Counted from the first letter of the stretch, positions 28,646-38,754 are shown. The stretch is DNA of 64,000 nt from Parasutterella secunda (GCF_016901835.1 NZ_JACJKX010000001.1:62001-126000); one strand, 5' to 3'. The notes: generated by a model not told the origin, from the sequence alone. Numbers and translations: made by a program.

Positions 28646-30799
28646 TCAGGCAAGATTGACAAAACCAATGGTAACTATAGCACCATTTGGTTTTGGGTCA
28701 TTCGGGTCTGAACGGTTAGCTAATTTTATCCAACCGCCATGTTCTTCAACAATTTTTTTCACCATAGGTAACCCTAATCCTGTGCCGGTTTCTTTTGTGG
28801 TGATATAGGGCTCAAAAGCATGGTTAAGAATCTGTTCACTAAATCCTGGGCCATTGTCCGCCACCGTTAAAATGACGGTTTTCTCTTTTCCTTCACGCTC
28901 CAGAGACGTCGACATTTCAATCTGACAATCAGAATCGTTTTTACAAGCCTCTTTTGCATTTGAGAGCAGATTGTGAAGAACTTGCAGCAGCTGGGCTCTA
29001 TCGGCAGCAAGCAAAGGAAGGTTTTTCTCTAATTTTAAGGAAACAGAGCCACCGGCTTGTCTGTACAGTAACGCAACATCATCGAGCACTTCGTTTAAGT
29101 TCAGAGGCTTTAGGGTCGGTTTGGGTAATTTAGCGTAATCACGAAAATCATTGACCATCTGTTTGATAGCAGAGACTTGCTCGACAATCGTATTCGTATA
29201 ACGATTCAGAAGTACGATGTCATCGTCAGGCAGATGCTTGGACAACTTAATTTGCATACGCTCTGCCGCCAATTGAATCGGAGTGAGCGGATTTTTGATT
29301 TCATGAGCCATGCGGCGGGCAACTTCCCCCCAGGCGATAACTCTTTGAGCGGCAACGGCCTGCGTCATATCGTCAATGACCACTAAAAATCCGGGACCGT
29401 CATTAAGAGGAACGGAAGAGGTACGGATTAATAGGGTGAGCGGCTCTTTTTTCCCATCAATTGATAAAGAAGCGTCCTCCTGCTTGACTGAACGAGAGCT
29501 GTCCGAGAGCATCGGTAAAACGAGTTTTGCAAGCGCTGGGTTGGCTTCTTGGAGCAGGACGCCGATTTGCAAGACACTGTTGCCGATAATTCTGACGGCA
29601 CCCATATTGGCCGAACGCAGGCGTTTCATATGATCCAGAATGATGATGCCGGTGGAGAGATTTTCCAGAATTCGTTCTCGGAAAATGTTGGATTGTTCCA
29701 AACGCTCGCGTCTGCTCTCCAGAGTGTCCATGGCGTCATTGACTTTTCTTACCATGACATTAAATGCGCGGGTTAACTCATTGATTTCGTCAGCGCCGGA
29801 GAACTCTTTAATCGGTTGAAAATGTCCGCTGGTCACACGGCGAGTCCCTTCGGCCAACTGTCTGATCGGAGCGGTCATTCGACTGGCAAAGGAAAATGCA
29901 GCTAAAACAGCGCAAAGTACGGCCAATAAAAGACTCAGAATCAATGACCAGTGGTAAATGGTTTGTAAACCGCTTCGATTGAAAATGATTTGTTGGTAAT
30001 CAAGCAGACCGTTTGTTACGGCATTGATGTTGTGAGCAACGCTTTCCGGAATTTCCAGACTGACTTGTAAAAACCATTCGTCTGAGGATGAATGATTATT
30101 AATCGGGACAATCGTTCGGATTTTTAGTCTGTTGGATTGCGGAGTGTTGTCTAAGGCACTTTCTTCCAAAGCAGAAAAGTAGCCTTGCTGTCTGACGGTT
30201 TGGATATCTCGAGTTGAGACTGTTAGGTCGACCGAGGCCAGAGGAGAGCTTTGCGTGATGATTTGTCCGTTGCCGTCAATTAAAGATAAGACTGCGGAAT
30301 TGGTCAGATCGCTCATGCGCATGAGTTCATTGCTCATGTCGGAAAAGGCAACGGAGCTGAGTCTGTCTGCAATCGTTCTTGTGGTCACCAACTGATCGTT
30401 TTGAATTCGCAGCAGTGAATTCTGAGCCAGAGTAACACCGGCATCCAATGCACGCTCTACTCTTGAGTCGACGCCGGAGTCAAATGCCTGAGAAATTAAG
30501 TGTGTTGAAATTGTGTAAATCAGTAACGACGGCAGCAATGCCACAAAAGAGATTGCACAGACCAGCGTTGCCAACGTACGTGATCCGAACTGATGTTGTT
30601 TGAATCGCTTAACTAATTTAGAAATTAACGAAATGACAGCAACCAATAACCCCAATGCCACCAATGCATTGATGATGAGCAAGATAGGAAAATAGGGTTC
30701 CAGTTTTTGGGAAGTTGTTCCGGCTGAAGTCAGTAAGAACAGCAAAACAACGATGATCGCAAAACCGATACTGGCACCGTATCTCAGACGATATCTCAT
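28646..30799 (-). CDS. NtrY-like sensor histidine kinase
   Basis: 717 residues. Membrane segments lie at about 10-28, 38-60 and 75-98, followed by a periplasmic sensor region (about 100-280), a further membrane segment (281-303), HAMP (303-355), a PAS domain (375-480), and the kinase core. The H-box is RRMAHEIKNPLTPIQLAAER with His499; the ATP-binding domain has NLLSNAKEA, DNGPGF and TGTGLGLPMVKK. NtrY kinases respond to nitrogen or redox/respiratory cues, but the signal here is unknown. The start overlaps the DUF4390 gene by four bases. Confidence 0.9.
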   Translation of the reverse strand: MRYRLRYGASIGFAIIVVLLFLLTSAGTTSQKLEPYFPILLIINALVALGLLVAVISLISKLVKRFKQHQFGSRTLATLVCAISFVALLPSLLIYTISTHLISQAFDSGVDSRVERALDAGVTLAQNSLLRIQNDQLVTTRTIADRLSSVAFSDMSNELMRMSDLTNSAVLSLIDGNGQIITQSSPLASVDLTVSTRDIQTVRQQGYFSALEESALDNTPQSNRLKIRTIVPINNHSSSDEWFLQVSLEIPESVAHNINAVTNGLLDYQQIIFNRSGLQTIYHWSLILSLLLAVLCAVLAAFSFASRMTAPIRQLAEGTRRVTSGHFQPIKEFSGADEINELTRAFNVMVRKVNDAMDTLESRRERLEQSNIFRERILENLSTGIIILDHMKRLRSANMGAVRIIGNSVLQIGVLLQEANPALAKLVLPMLSDSSRSVKQEDASLSIDGKKEPLTLLIRTSSVPLNDGPGFLVVIDDMTQAVAAQRVIAWGEVARRMAHEIKNPLTPIQLAAERMQIKLSKHLPDDDIVLLNRYTNTIVEQVSAIKQMVNDFRDYAKLPKPTLKPLNLNEVLDDVALLYRQAGGSVSLKLEKNLPLLAADRAQLLQVLHNLLSNAKEACKNDSDCQIEMSTSLEREGKEKTVILTVADNGPGFSEQILNHAFEPYITTKETGTGLGLPMVKKIVEEHGGWIKLANRSDPNDPKPNGAIVTIGFVNLA

Positions 30800-31395
30800 T
30801 GCTTACCGTCCTCTAACGGATGAGTGATGGAACGATCAAAGTCGACAACGTACCAGTCCGATGTCAGATCCCAATCATTTTCACCGATAGTAACCTGCAT
30901 GGGGAGGGGAAGTTGATTGGTGTCCAAACGTACTCTAACCTCCGCTACGCAGTCTTCAGGATTCTCAATATGAGTGTCTTCAGAGATCCGCCAACCGTGA
31001 AGCGACTTCAAAATCGCCAGTGTTTCGGATAAGGAATCAAAAGATTGGGACAGCCCGCCTCTGGAAAGACGGTATTGTCTTGTCAGCGGACTGTAAGAAA
31101 GTCGGGTCATTAAAGAGGCCTCAATTAAGGGCTTATTGACCCAATACCAACGTTGTTGTTGGATAGAAAATTCCGTAACAAAGTAAAGCGGAATGCCTCT
31201 GTTGAGCGCATCTTGAACACTGCGCGGCAAATCAAACTCTACATTGACATCAAGATACAGGCCTTGAGGAGAGCTGGTACGGACAGATAAGGTACCTGAC
31301 ATGACGGTAATGTCATTTGCCCAGGCAAACGAAACACTTCCTAAGCCTAAGCAAAGGGTGAGCAATAAGTTAAGGAAGTGTTTAACCATACGCAT
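30796..31395 (-). CDS. DUF4390 secreted protein
   Basis: 199 residues with a signal peptide (hydrophobic residues 6-24, cleavage near SFAWA). Conserved DUF4390 features include LYLDVNVEFDLPRSVQDALNRGIPLYFVTEF (in part) and the strand YWVNKPLI. It is exported to the periplasm and consistently precedes the NtrY-like kinase in Betaproteobacteria, so a role in its signal input is plausible but unproven. It overlaps rsmB by one base and ntrY by four bases. Confidence 0.8.
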   Translation of the reverse strand: MRMVKHFLNLLLTLCLGLGSVSFAWANDITVMSGTLSVRTSSPQGLYLDVNVEFDLPRSVQDALNRGIPLYFVTEFSIQQQRWYWVNKPLIEASLMTRLSYSPLTRQYRLSRGGLSQSFDSLSETLAILKSLHGWRISEDTHIENPEDCVAEVRVRLDTNQLPLPMQVTIGENDWDLTSDWYVVDFDRSITHPLEDGKQ

Positions 31396-32708
31396 TACTG
31401 TTTGTTTCCTTTTACAAGCAGGGCGTAGAAAAATCCGTCATGATTAATCGGTAATCCTTGTACATGTTCGTTTTCCGTGGGAACCAGACGAAGCATCCCG
31501 TCGGAACTCAAGGTATTAGTCTTGAGAGACGCTTCCGGATGACGGTCAAGAAAACGCTGAATCTGCATCGGTCCTTCTTCCGGGAAGATGGAACAGACAA
31601 CGTACAGTAACTGCTTTCCTTGCGGTACTTTTTTCCAAAGTGTCTCTAATAAATGAGCCTGTCGTGATGCTAACACGTCGATATCTTCGGAACGCCGGGA
31701 CCAAACAATATCCGGGTGGCGACGAACAATGCCCGAGGCCGTACACGGAGCATCCAGAAGAATGGCATCAAATTCGCCCAACTTATCCAATACGGATTCA
31801 TCACTGGCATCTCCGACCACTATTTTAGCGGTCAACCCTAAGCGTGAGAGAGTTTCATTGATACGTACGGCCCGATCGGGATCAATCTCCATTGCGGTTA
31901 CATCAAGGCGATGCGTTTCGAGCAGTTGAGCAGTTTTCCCTCCAGGAGCAGCACATGCGTCCAGCACTCGATCACCGTCTTTAAGCTCTAACAGTTCAGT
32001 GACTAATTGGCTGCCGGCATCCTGCACCGAACATAGTCCTTCGGAAAATCCAGGAATTTTGTTGACAGGGCAAGGGGGCTCGATCATAACCGCCCAGGTG
32101 CCGATCGGTTTGGCTTGAAAACCGTGCTCAGTGAGCGTTTTTAAAAATTCGTCAACCGTTGTTTTAGCCCGATTGATTCTCAAGGTAAGCGGAGGACGCT
32201 TATTCTGAGTACTCAGGATACTCTGCCAACTTTTTGGGTAGGAGCGCTTGATTTTAGAAATCCACCAGCCTGGTGCGTTGTACCGGGTTGATAAATTGGT
32301 TTTGAATGCAGCAGTCAGTTGCGAACGATTACGCAAAAAATTTCTGAGAACGGCATTGAAAAAACCACTAGACCAAGACAATTCAGGATCAGTCTTAGCG
32401 GCTTCAACAGTCTGATTGACAACCGTAAAAGGTTTTTCTTTATCCTCAAGCAGCAGAGCAAGTGCAACACAAAGCAGTGACCGAACTTTTTCCTGAGGTT
32501 CTTTTTTGACTAATTTTCTGACGAGATAATCAACCTGAGCTCGATGACGTACCGTCGTATACAGCAAGCTTTGAACGACGGAACGCGCTTCCGGTTGCTC
32601 ATCAGACGTGCAAAAAGTTAGAGCCTTTTCCAACGAACAGGACTCTGAAACGATTTTCTGCCATCCCGAAGCACTGATGAGCATGGCTTGATTAAGCGGA
32701 ATACTCAT
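31395..32708 (-). CDS. rsmB: 16S rRNA m5C967 methyltransferase
   Basis: 437 residues: an N-terminal NusB-like RNA-binding domain (about 1-135) and a C-terminal Rossmann methyltransferase. The SAM motif VLDACAAPGGKTAQLLE, the LLDAPCTASGIVRRHPDI motif and the catalytic Cys in YVVCSIFPEEG are all present. RsmB methylates C967 of 16S rRNA. It overlaps fmt by four bases, the near-universal pairing fmt-rsmB. Confidence 0.95.
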   Translation of the reverse strand: MSIPLNQAMLISASGWQKIVSESCSLEKALTFCTSDEQPEARSVVQSLLYTTVRHRAQVDYLVRKLVKKEPQEKVRSLLCVALALLLEDKEKPFTVVNQTVEAAKTDPELSWSSGFFNAVLRNFLRNRSQLTAAFKTNLSTRYNAPGWWISKIKRSYPKSWQSILSTQNKRPPLTLRINRAKTTVDEFLKTLTEHGFQAKPIGTWAVMIEPPCPVNKIPGFSEGLCSVQDAGSQLVTELLELKDGDRVLDACAAPGGKTAQLLETHRLDVTAMEIDPDRAVRINETLSRLGLTAKIVVGDASDESVLDKLGEFDAILLDAPCTASGIVRRHPDIVWSRRSEDIDVLASRQAHLLETLWKKVPQGKQLLYVVCSIFPEEGPMQIQRFLDRHPEASLKTNTLSSDGMLRLVPTENEHVQGLPINHDGFFYALLVKGNKQ

Positions 32709-33667
32709 TTGAAAAATTCTCCGGCAGTGACGTTGTAGCCTTGCAAGAAGCTTTGCGCCGGCATTTTAGGTTTGCCCGGTCGTTGAAGAACGGTGGCGCG
32801 AATGGCCCCCTGATTGCAGGCAATCACTATTCCGTTTTTGTCAACACTAAGAACTTCTCCGGGTTTGCCGTGACGTTCAGAACATACCTGTGCCTGCCAA
32901 ATCTTGATGATTGTGCCGTTATGCTCGGCAAAGGAAGAGGGGAATGGGACAAATGCCCGAATTTTTCTTTCTACTTCTGAACAGGATAGGCAGAAGTTAA
33001 GATGGCCCTCTTCTTTTGTGACTTTATGGGCATAGGTTACGGCGTCCTCAGGCTGGGGCGTTATTGTAATTTTTTCAGGCTCGGCCAAAAGCTTCACAAG
33101 CATTTGTGCCCCGAGTTCGGCGACGCGTTCGGTTAAGGACGTCGTAGTTTCTTCTCCAGTCAGAGGGAAAGATTCCTGCAAAAGCATCGGCCCGGTATCT
33201 AGTCCGGCATCCATTTTCATCAGAGTGACCCCGAAATGAGAGTCTCCTGCCTCAATAGCCCGGGTTATCGGAGCTGCCCCTCTCCATCGAGGCAAAAGGC
33301 TGGCATGGATATTGATGCATTTGACGGAATTGTCAGGGCCGATACCAAGGGGAATACTCAATACAGATTCAGGCAACAACATCCCGTAGGCTGCAACCAC
33401 CATAATGTCGGCGTTCATTGACTTTAAAAGCTCAATGGTAGCAAGGGCCTCTTGTGGATTTTTCTTAACCGATAGAGTACGCGGTGTCTCCACACGAAGA
33501 CTCTTTTGAAGAGCCAACGCTTTCACTGCCGACGGGGTCAACTTCATCCCGCGGCCGCTTGGACGGTCGGGTTGCGACAATACTAAACAGACATCGTGTC
33601 CGGCCGCAATAAGCGCCTCAAGGGCGGTGGCGGCAAAAGGGGGTGTTCCAGCAAATATGATTTTCAT
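32705..33667 (-). CDS. fmt: Methionyl-tRNA formyltransferase
   Basis: 320 residues. Formylates Met-tRNAi using 10-formyl-THF. MKIIFAGTPPFAATALEAL and the catalytic block NIHASLLPRWRGAAPI are diagnostic; the C-terminal OB-like tRNA-binding domain begins near residue 210. It overlaps rsmB by four bases. The deformylase gene is 1 kb away across an unrelated hydrolase, a common fmt/def association. Confidence 0.95.
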   Translation of the reverse strand: MKIIFAGTPPFAATALEALIAAGHDVCLVLSQPDRPSGRGMKLTPSAVKALALQKSLRVETPRTLSVKKNPQEALATIELLKSMNADIMVVAAYGMLLPESVLSIPLGIGPDNSVKCINIHASLLPRWRGAAPITRAIEAGDSHFGVTLMKMDAGLDTGPMLLQESFPLTGEETTTSLTERVAELGAQMLVKLLAEPEKITITPQPEDAVTYAHKVTKEEGHLNFCLSCSEVERKIRAFVPFPSSFAEHNGTIIKIWQAQVCSERHGKPGEVLSVDKNGIVIACNQGAIRATVLQRPGKPKMPAQSFLQGYNVTAGEFFK

Positions 33668-33780
33668 GTTTTAATTTTAGTGTTTTCACTTTCAGCTGAG
33701 ATTGATTTGTTAGCTTTTTTAACCGTCCATTTAAAAGTTGTTGGCAAAGCGATACACTTTTTGAAAACGTGGGGAATTTT

Positions 33781-34680
33781 ATGCAGACGCTTCAAACAAT
33801 TGACAATATCCGCATTGCCTACGACGTTTATGGCGATGATAGTGCTCCTGTGATTTTACTGATAATGGGGTTGGGTATGCCTTCAAAGGCTTGGCCTGAT
33901 CGCTTGATCGAACAACTGGTTCGTCATGGATTAAGAGTAGTGGTTTTTGATAATCGGGACAGCGGGGAATCGACAAAAATTGACCGTTATGTCAGCCCCT
34001 TTGCGACTTTCGGTGCCATTGTCCGTACATTGATGCGGCGTCCTGTCACCGGTTGTTATTCATTGGAAGATATGGCTGCCGATGCGGTGGCTGTCCTAGA
34101 TGAACTGCAAATCAAACGGGCCCACGTGATGGGTATTTCAATGGGGGCCATGATTGGGCAGGTTATGGCCAATATGTATCCGCAAAGGGTTTCATCACTG
34201 ATATCTGTGATGGGCGCATCAGGCAATCCCAGAACCGGTTTAGGAAAATTAAGAGCAATCAGCGGAATTTTGAGTAAGCCTCCTCGTCATAGGGACCTGG
34301 AAGCCATGAAAAAATACCTCAGGAAAATGTTTAAAGCGATTGGGTCGCCCGGAGAAAGTTACTCAGATCAACAGGTTACGATTGTGGCAGAAGCGATGCT
34401 CGAGAGCGGCTATGAGCAAACGTGGAGCAGCCGACAATTGTTGGCAATCTTAGCTTCCGGGGATCGTTCTAAATATTTGAAGCGCATTATGACGCCGACC
34501 TTAGTTATTCACGGACGCGATGACCCGCTTTTGCCGTTACGTGCCGGAGAGGAGGTGGCACGTCTAATCCCGAATTCCAGAATGATGGTTATTAATGGTA
34601 TGGGGCACGATCTGCCGGATCGGGTCATTGATCAGATCGTTCCGGCAGTTGGTAAGCATTGCCATCGTTACAAGGATTAA
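33781..34680 (+). CDS. Alpha/beta-fold hydrolase
   Basis: 299 residues from the ATG at 33781 with GGGG nine bases upstream. Alpha/beta hydrolase with nucleophile elbow GISMGAMIGQ (Ser), oxyanion region LIMGLGMPSKAW, acidic residue in GRDDPLLP and catalytic His in NGMGHDLPD. The DNRDSGEST strand-loop matches the group annotated as esterase or lipase/proline iminopeptidase-like. The substrate is unknown. It sits alone on the plus strand between the divergent fmt and the convergent def gene. Confidence 0.82.
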   Translation: MQTLQTIDNIRIAYDVYGDDSAPVILLIMGLGMPSKAWPDRLIEQLVRHGLRVVVFDNRDSGESTKIDRYVSPFATFGAIVRTLMRRPVTGCYSLEDMAADAVAVLDELQIKRAHVMGISMGAMIGQVMANMYPQRVSSLISVMGASGNPRTGLGKLRAISGILSKPPRHRDLEAMKKYLRKMFKAIGSPGESYSDQQVTIVAEAMLESGYEQTWSSRQLLAILASGDRSKYLKRIMTPTLVIHGRDDPLLPLRAGEEVARLIPNSRMMVINGMGHDLPDRVIDQIVPAVGKHCHRYKD

Positions 34681-34686
34681 CAGCGA

Positions 34687-35199
34687 TTAGCGATCCTTTT
34701 CCTGTTTGCGGCGCTTTTTCAATTTGGCACAGGCCCGATCGTACTTCAATCGGCTGAGGTGGTCGATGAAAACAGTGCCGTCAAGATGATCGAGTTCGTG
34801 TTGAATGCAAATGGCTAAAAGCCCTTCAGCATGAAGTTCCTGCTCATTGCCTTGAAGATCAGTGAACTTAACGACAATAGAAGTACTTCTTGCTACTTTT
34901 TCCCAAATACCCGGCAGGGACAGGCAGCCTTCTTCTCCGATGACTTCTTCGTCACTTTTTTCCGTGATAACGGGGTTAATCAAGGTCAATAAGTTATTTT
35001 TTTCCTCACTGACATCAACGACTACCATCCGAACGGGCTCGCCGACTTGGGGAGCGGCCAGACCGACTCCCGGAGCTTTGTACATCGTTTCACCCATGTC
35101 GGCAGCCAATGAACGAATACTGTCGGTCACTTCAGTGATCGGTTGACACTTCATTGCCAGAACGGGATTGGGAAATTGCACAATCGGTAAAATAGCCAC
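34687..35199 (-). CDS. def: Peptide deformylase
   Basis: 170 residues, GTG start at 35199 with GGAG seven bases upstream. Removes the N-formyl group from nascent proteins. The three PDF motifs are intact: GVGLAAPQ, EEGCLSLPG (metal Cys) and QHELDHLDG (metal His residues and catalytic Glu). The C-terminus is Lys/Arg-rich. Confidence 0.95.
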   Translation of the reverse strand: MAILPIVQFPNPVLAMKCQPITEVTDSIRSLAADMGETMYKAPGVGLAAPQVGEPVRMVVVDVSEEKNNLLTLINPVITEKSDEEVIGEEGCLSLPGIWEKVARSTSIVVKFTDLQGNEQELHAEGLLAICIQHELDHLDGTVFIDHLSRLKYDRACAKLKKRRKQEKDR

Positions 35200-35276
35200 G
35201 GGAGCTCTCCAAAAAAGGCCTTAATAAGGAGACAGATTCTAGCGCAAAAGAAAAATCTTTCGATTTGAGAATGAAT

Positions 35277-36140
35277 ATGTTATTGGAAAAACAGAAGAAT
35301 TGGCTACGTTTGGCACTCACTCCGGGAATGCAATTTGAAAGCTTTTATGGGTTATTGAAAGCATTCGGATTACCAGAGGCTATTTTCTCGCAGAGTCTTT
35401 CTTCGCTGATGACCGTTTTACCGCAATCCGTTGCTTTGAGTTTACGTCGCCCACCATCGCTGCAGACCGATGAGCAAATCGAGAGGATTCTTCATTTTTT
35501 GTCGTCAGTTCCGAATGCCCGATTATTGGTGCCGAGTGATGAAGATTTTCCAAAAAAGTTTTTAATGGTACCTCAACCGCCTTTGGTAACTTTGGCGGTT
35601 GGCAAAGTTGCTCTTTTAAATAAGACAACCGTTAGTTTAGTAGGCAGTTCTCATCCAAGTGCTCAAGGAGAGGAGATTGCGAAGTCATGGGCCGGCTCTT
35701 TGGTCAGAAAGAATGTGGCATTGGTTGAAGGCGATGGTGAGGGAATTGAAAAGACGACCTTAAAAGCTGCTATTAAAAGTAATGCTCAATCTTTAATAAT
35801 TGTTTCCAAAAATATCGCAACTGACTCTAATTTCTTCGAAAAATCACTATTTATGTCCGAAAGAGGGCTGTTGCTGTCTCCGATTGAGATGCAAAACGAT
35901 CCATGGCCATCGCGTCAAAGGTTACTTCTTGCCGGTGTTGAACATTTTGTTGTCATTGAAGCGAGCGCTCGCTCAAAAGTGTTGTCTTTGATGAGAGAGG
36001 CTGCTGATATAAACAGAAATATCCTGGCCGTTCCGGGTTCTATTTACTCACCGCTGTCAAAGGGAACCAATAGGCTAATTCGAGAAGGAGCAAAGTTGGT
36101 TGAGTCCGTCGACGATATCCTGTCTGAAATCGCAAATTAA
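35277..36140 (+). CDS. DprA/Smf-like protein with degraded Rossmann motifs
   Basis: 287 residues from the ATG at 35277; ATG at 35271 and TTG at 35265 are alternatives. DprA loads RecA onto incoming single-stranded DNA during transformation. The overall plan fits: an N-terminal helical region, then a Rossmann-like domain, ending with AVPGSIYSPLSKGTNRLIREGAKLV as in DprA. The hallmark binding residues are missing: VGSR is VGSS (Ser125), and SGLARGID-AH is EGDGEGIEKTTL (from residue 152). The RRN-R-ISGLS segment is also replaced. It is probably impaired in DNA binding or repurposed. Gene order def-dprA-topB is typical, although the usual smg gene between dprA and topB is absent. Confidence 0.7.
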   Translation: MLLEKQKNWLRLALTPGMQFESFYGLLKAFGLPEAIFSQSLSSLMTVLPQSVALSLRRPPSLQTDEQIERILHFLSSVPNARLLVPSDEDFPKKFLMVPQPPLVTLAVGKVALLNKTTVSLVGSSHPSAQGEEIAKSWAGSLVRKNVALVEGDGEGIEKTTLKAAIKSNAQSLIIVSKNIATDSNFFEKSLFMSERGLLLSPIEMQNDPWPSRQRLLLAGVEHFVVIEASARSKVLSLMREAADINRNILAVPGSIYSPLSKGTNRLIREGAKLVESVDDILSEIAN

Positions 36141-36235
36141 AAAAAATTAACAAATAGTCGTCATTTTTTATTTGTAACTGCTACTCTAAAAAAAGACAAA
36201 TTGAGCAAGGACCTCGATGTTAGGTTAAAAATCAA

Positions 36236-38710
36236 ATGAGTGAAAAAGTATTAGTTATTGCTGAAAAACCATCCGTTGCCTCAGATATTGCAAAGGCTTT
36301 AGGCGGGATGAAGCGTGAAAAAGATTATTTTGAAGGTGATCACTACGTAGTCAGCTCCGCAGTCGGTCATTTGTTGGAATTAGCGGTGCCTGAAAAATAC
36401 GACGTTAAACGAGGAAAATGGACTTTTGCCAACTTACCGGTGCTTCCACCGGTTTTTGATCTTAAGCCGATTAAAAAGACAGAAGACCGTTTGAAGTTGT
36501 TAAAACGCCTGCTCAAGCGTGCAGATATCACCACAGTTATCAACGCCTGCGATGCCGGAAGAGAAGGTGAGTTGATTTTCCGATACATTATCCAGGCAAG
36601 TAAGTGTAAGAAGACAATTAAACGTTTGTGGCTGCAATCCATGACGCCGGCTTCCATACGGGAAGCCTTCGATCATTTGAGAACGGATGAGGAAATGCGT
36701 CATTTATCTGATGCGGCCCGATCTCGCTCAGAGGCTGACTGGTTGGTCGGCATAAACGGCACGCGTGCGATGACCGCTTTTAATAGTAAAGACGGTGGAT
36801 TTTTCTTAACAACAGTCGGTCGTGTTCAAACGCCGACTTTGGCCATTGTGGTTGAACGGGAAGAGAAAATCAACGCTTTCGTCAGTCAGAAATATTGGGA
36901 AGTTCATGCCCGGGTACAAGCTCAAAGCGGTGACTACGAAGCTGTTTGGTTTAATCCGAATTTCAAAAAGCAGGACGATCGTCCAAACGACAAAGCCGAG
37001 AGAATTTGGAGTGAGGATGATGCCCGAGCATTGTGTGAGAAAATTAACCGTCAAAGCGGACAGGTACACGATTCGGCCAAACGAACGACTCAGCTTTCGC
37101 CGCTTCTTTTTGACTTAACGAGTTTGCAGCGCGAAGCAAATAATCGCTTCGGTTTTTCGGCTAAAACAACATTGTCTTTGGCGCAGTCTTTGTACGAAAA
37201 ACACAAGGTTTTGACCTACCCGAGAACGGATGCCCGGGCTTTGCCGGAGGACTATGTTCCCACGGTTTATCAAACGCTCGAGATGTTGGAAGGGTTACCG
37301 CAATATGCTGACAATGTTCAGGATATTGTTACTCACAAGTGGGTCAAGCCGAGTAAGCGGGTTTTTGATAACGCAAAGATATCGGATCACTTTGCCATTA
37401 TTCCAACCTTACAGGCTCCCAAAAAACTGTCGGAAGCAGAGGAAAAAATTTACGATTTGGTCGTCAAACGTTTCATGGCAGTCTTTTTCCCGGCCGCCGA
37501 GTATGACGTGACGACTCGTATCACAACGGTTGCCGATGAAAAATTAAGAACCGAAGGGAAAGTGTTGGTCAAAGCCGGTTGGTTGGCGGTTTACGGACGT
37601 GAAGCGCAGGATGCTCAAACGCTTCCTGCAGTCGCAGAAAACGAATCGGTTTTAGTCGAGCAAGCTAGCGTAGAAGAAAAGGCCACCAAAGCTCCGCCGC
37701 GTTATACCGAAGCAACGTTATTGTCCGCTATGGAGGGCGCCGGAAAGTTGGTTGAGGAAGATGAGTTGCGCGAGGCTATGGCAGGCAAAGGATTGGGGAC
37801 GCCAGCCACTCGAGCAGCCATTATCGAAGGGTTACTGCTTCAGAACTATTTGCGTCGCGACGGTCGCGAATTGGCCCCGACCTATAAGGCCAGACAGTTA
37901 TTTGCACTTTTGAAAGGGTTAGGCGTATCAGAACTTTCAGAGCCTGAGTTAACGGGGGAATGGGAGTACAAACTGGCTCAGATCGAACAGGGCAAACTGT
38001 CTCGGGAAGTTTTCATGGAAGAAATTCGTAACATGACTGTCGAAATTGTGGATTCGGCCAAACGTTATGAAGGTAACACGGTTCCCATTGAAAATCCGGC
38101 TCATTTACAAAATCCCTGTCCGAAGTGCGGTGGGGAAATCGTTGAAAATTACCGACGTTTTGCTTGTACGAAATGTGATTTCAGTTTGCCTAAACATCCC
38201 GGCGGTCGCACCTTTGAGGTCTCAGAGGTGGAGGTGTTACTCAAGGATGGAGAAATCGGACCGCTTGACGGCTTTATCAGCAAGATGGGGCGGCCGTTTT
38301 CCTCAAAACTTCGTTTGAATGAGGAATTCAAACTTGAATTTGATTTCGGCAACGAAACAAAGGAAAAGGATGAGCCGATTGATGTCTCTGTACTGACCGT
38401 CATTGGAAAGTGTCCGAAGTGTGGCTCCAATGTTTACGATAGCCCCAAGGGTTATGTTTGCGAAAAAACACTGGAAAAGGCATGCGACTTCAGAATCGGT
38501 AAAACCATTTTGCAACAACCGATCTCTGCTGAAGAAGCTGCCAAAATTCTCGCAGAGGGAAAAAGCAGCGAACTTCATGATTTCGTTTCGAATCGAACCA
38601 AACGTAAATTCTCTGCCTTCTTGGTCTTAGGTAAAGACGGGGCTGTAGGATTTGAATTCTCTCAAAAGAAAGCACGGGTTGTACGTAAGAAAACAAGTGC
38701 TAAAAAATAA
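36236..38710 (+). CDS. topB: DNA topoisomerase III (type IA)
   Basis: 824 residues. Type IA topoisomerase that relaxes or decatenates DNA through a 5'-phosphotyrosine. N-terminal Toprim: VIAEKPSVASDIAKALGG, SSAVGHLLEL, ACDAGREGELIFR. LWLQSMTPASIREAF marks the TopB group and the active tyrosine lies in LTYPRTDARALPE. The C-terminal part carries two four-Cys zinc ribbons (CPKCGG...CTKC near residue 625 and CPKCGS...C near 725), then a Lys-rich tail. I call it topB and not topA from the N-terminal motifs. It lies downstream of the dprA-like gene. Confidence 0.88.
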   Translation: MSEKVLVIAEKPSVASDIAKALGGMKREKDYFEGDHYVVSSAVGHLLELAVPEKYDVKRGKWTFANLPVLPPVFDLKPIKKTEDRLKLLKRLLKRADITTVINACDAGREGELIFRYIIQASKCKKTIKRLWLQSMTPASIREAFDHLRTDEEMRHLSDAARSRSEADWLVGINGTRAMTAFNSKDGGFFLTTVGRVQTPTLAIVVEREEKINAFVSQKYWEVHARVQAQSGDYEAVWFNPNFKKQDDRPNDKAERIWSEDDARALCEKINRQSGQVHDSAKRTTQLSPLLFDLTSLQREANNRFGFSAKTTLSLAQSLYEKHKVLTYPRTDARALPEDYVPTVYQTLEMLEGLPQYADNVQDIVTHKWVKPSKRVFDNAKISDHFAIIPTLQAPKKLSEAEEKIYDLVVKRFMAVFFPAAEYDVTTRITTVADEKLRTEGKVLVKAGWLAVYGREAQDAQTLPAVAENESVLVEQASVEEKATKAPPRYTEATLLSAMEGAGKLVEEDELREAMAGKGLGTPATRAAIIEGLLLQNYLRRDGRELAPTYKARQLFALLKGLGVSELSEPELTGEWEYKLAQIEQGKLSREVFMEEIRNMTVEIVDSAKRYEGNTVPIENPAHLQNPCPKCGGEIVENYRRFACTKCDFSLPKHPGGRTFEVSEVEVLLKDGEIGPLDGFISKMGRPFSSKLRLNEEFKLEFDFGNETKEKDEPIDVSVLTVIGKCPKCGSNVYDSPKGYVCEKTLEKACDFRIGKTILQQPISAEEAAKILAEGKSSELHDFVSNRTKRKFSAFLVLGKDGAVGFEFSQKKARVVRKKTSAKK

Positions 38711-38727
38711 TTTGAGGACTTAATGCA

Positions 38728-38754
38728 GAGACTGCCGCTTTATGCGGCAGTCTC
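38728..38754. terminator. Hairpin between convergent topB and CorC-like genes
   Basis: An 11-base perfect stem, GAGACTGCCGC (38728-38738) and GCGGCAGTCTC (38744-38754), with loop TTTAT lies midway between the two stops. Neither side has a strong T run, so it is a weak or bidirectional terminator at best. Confidence 0.5.
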
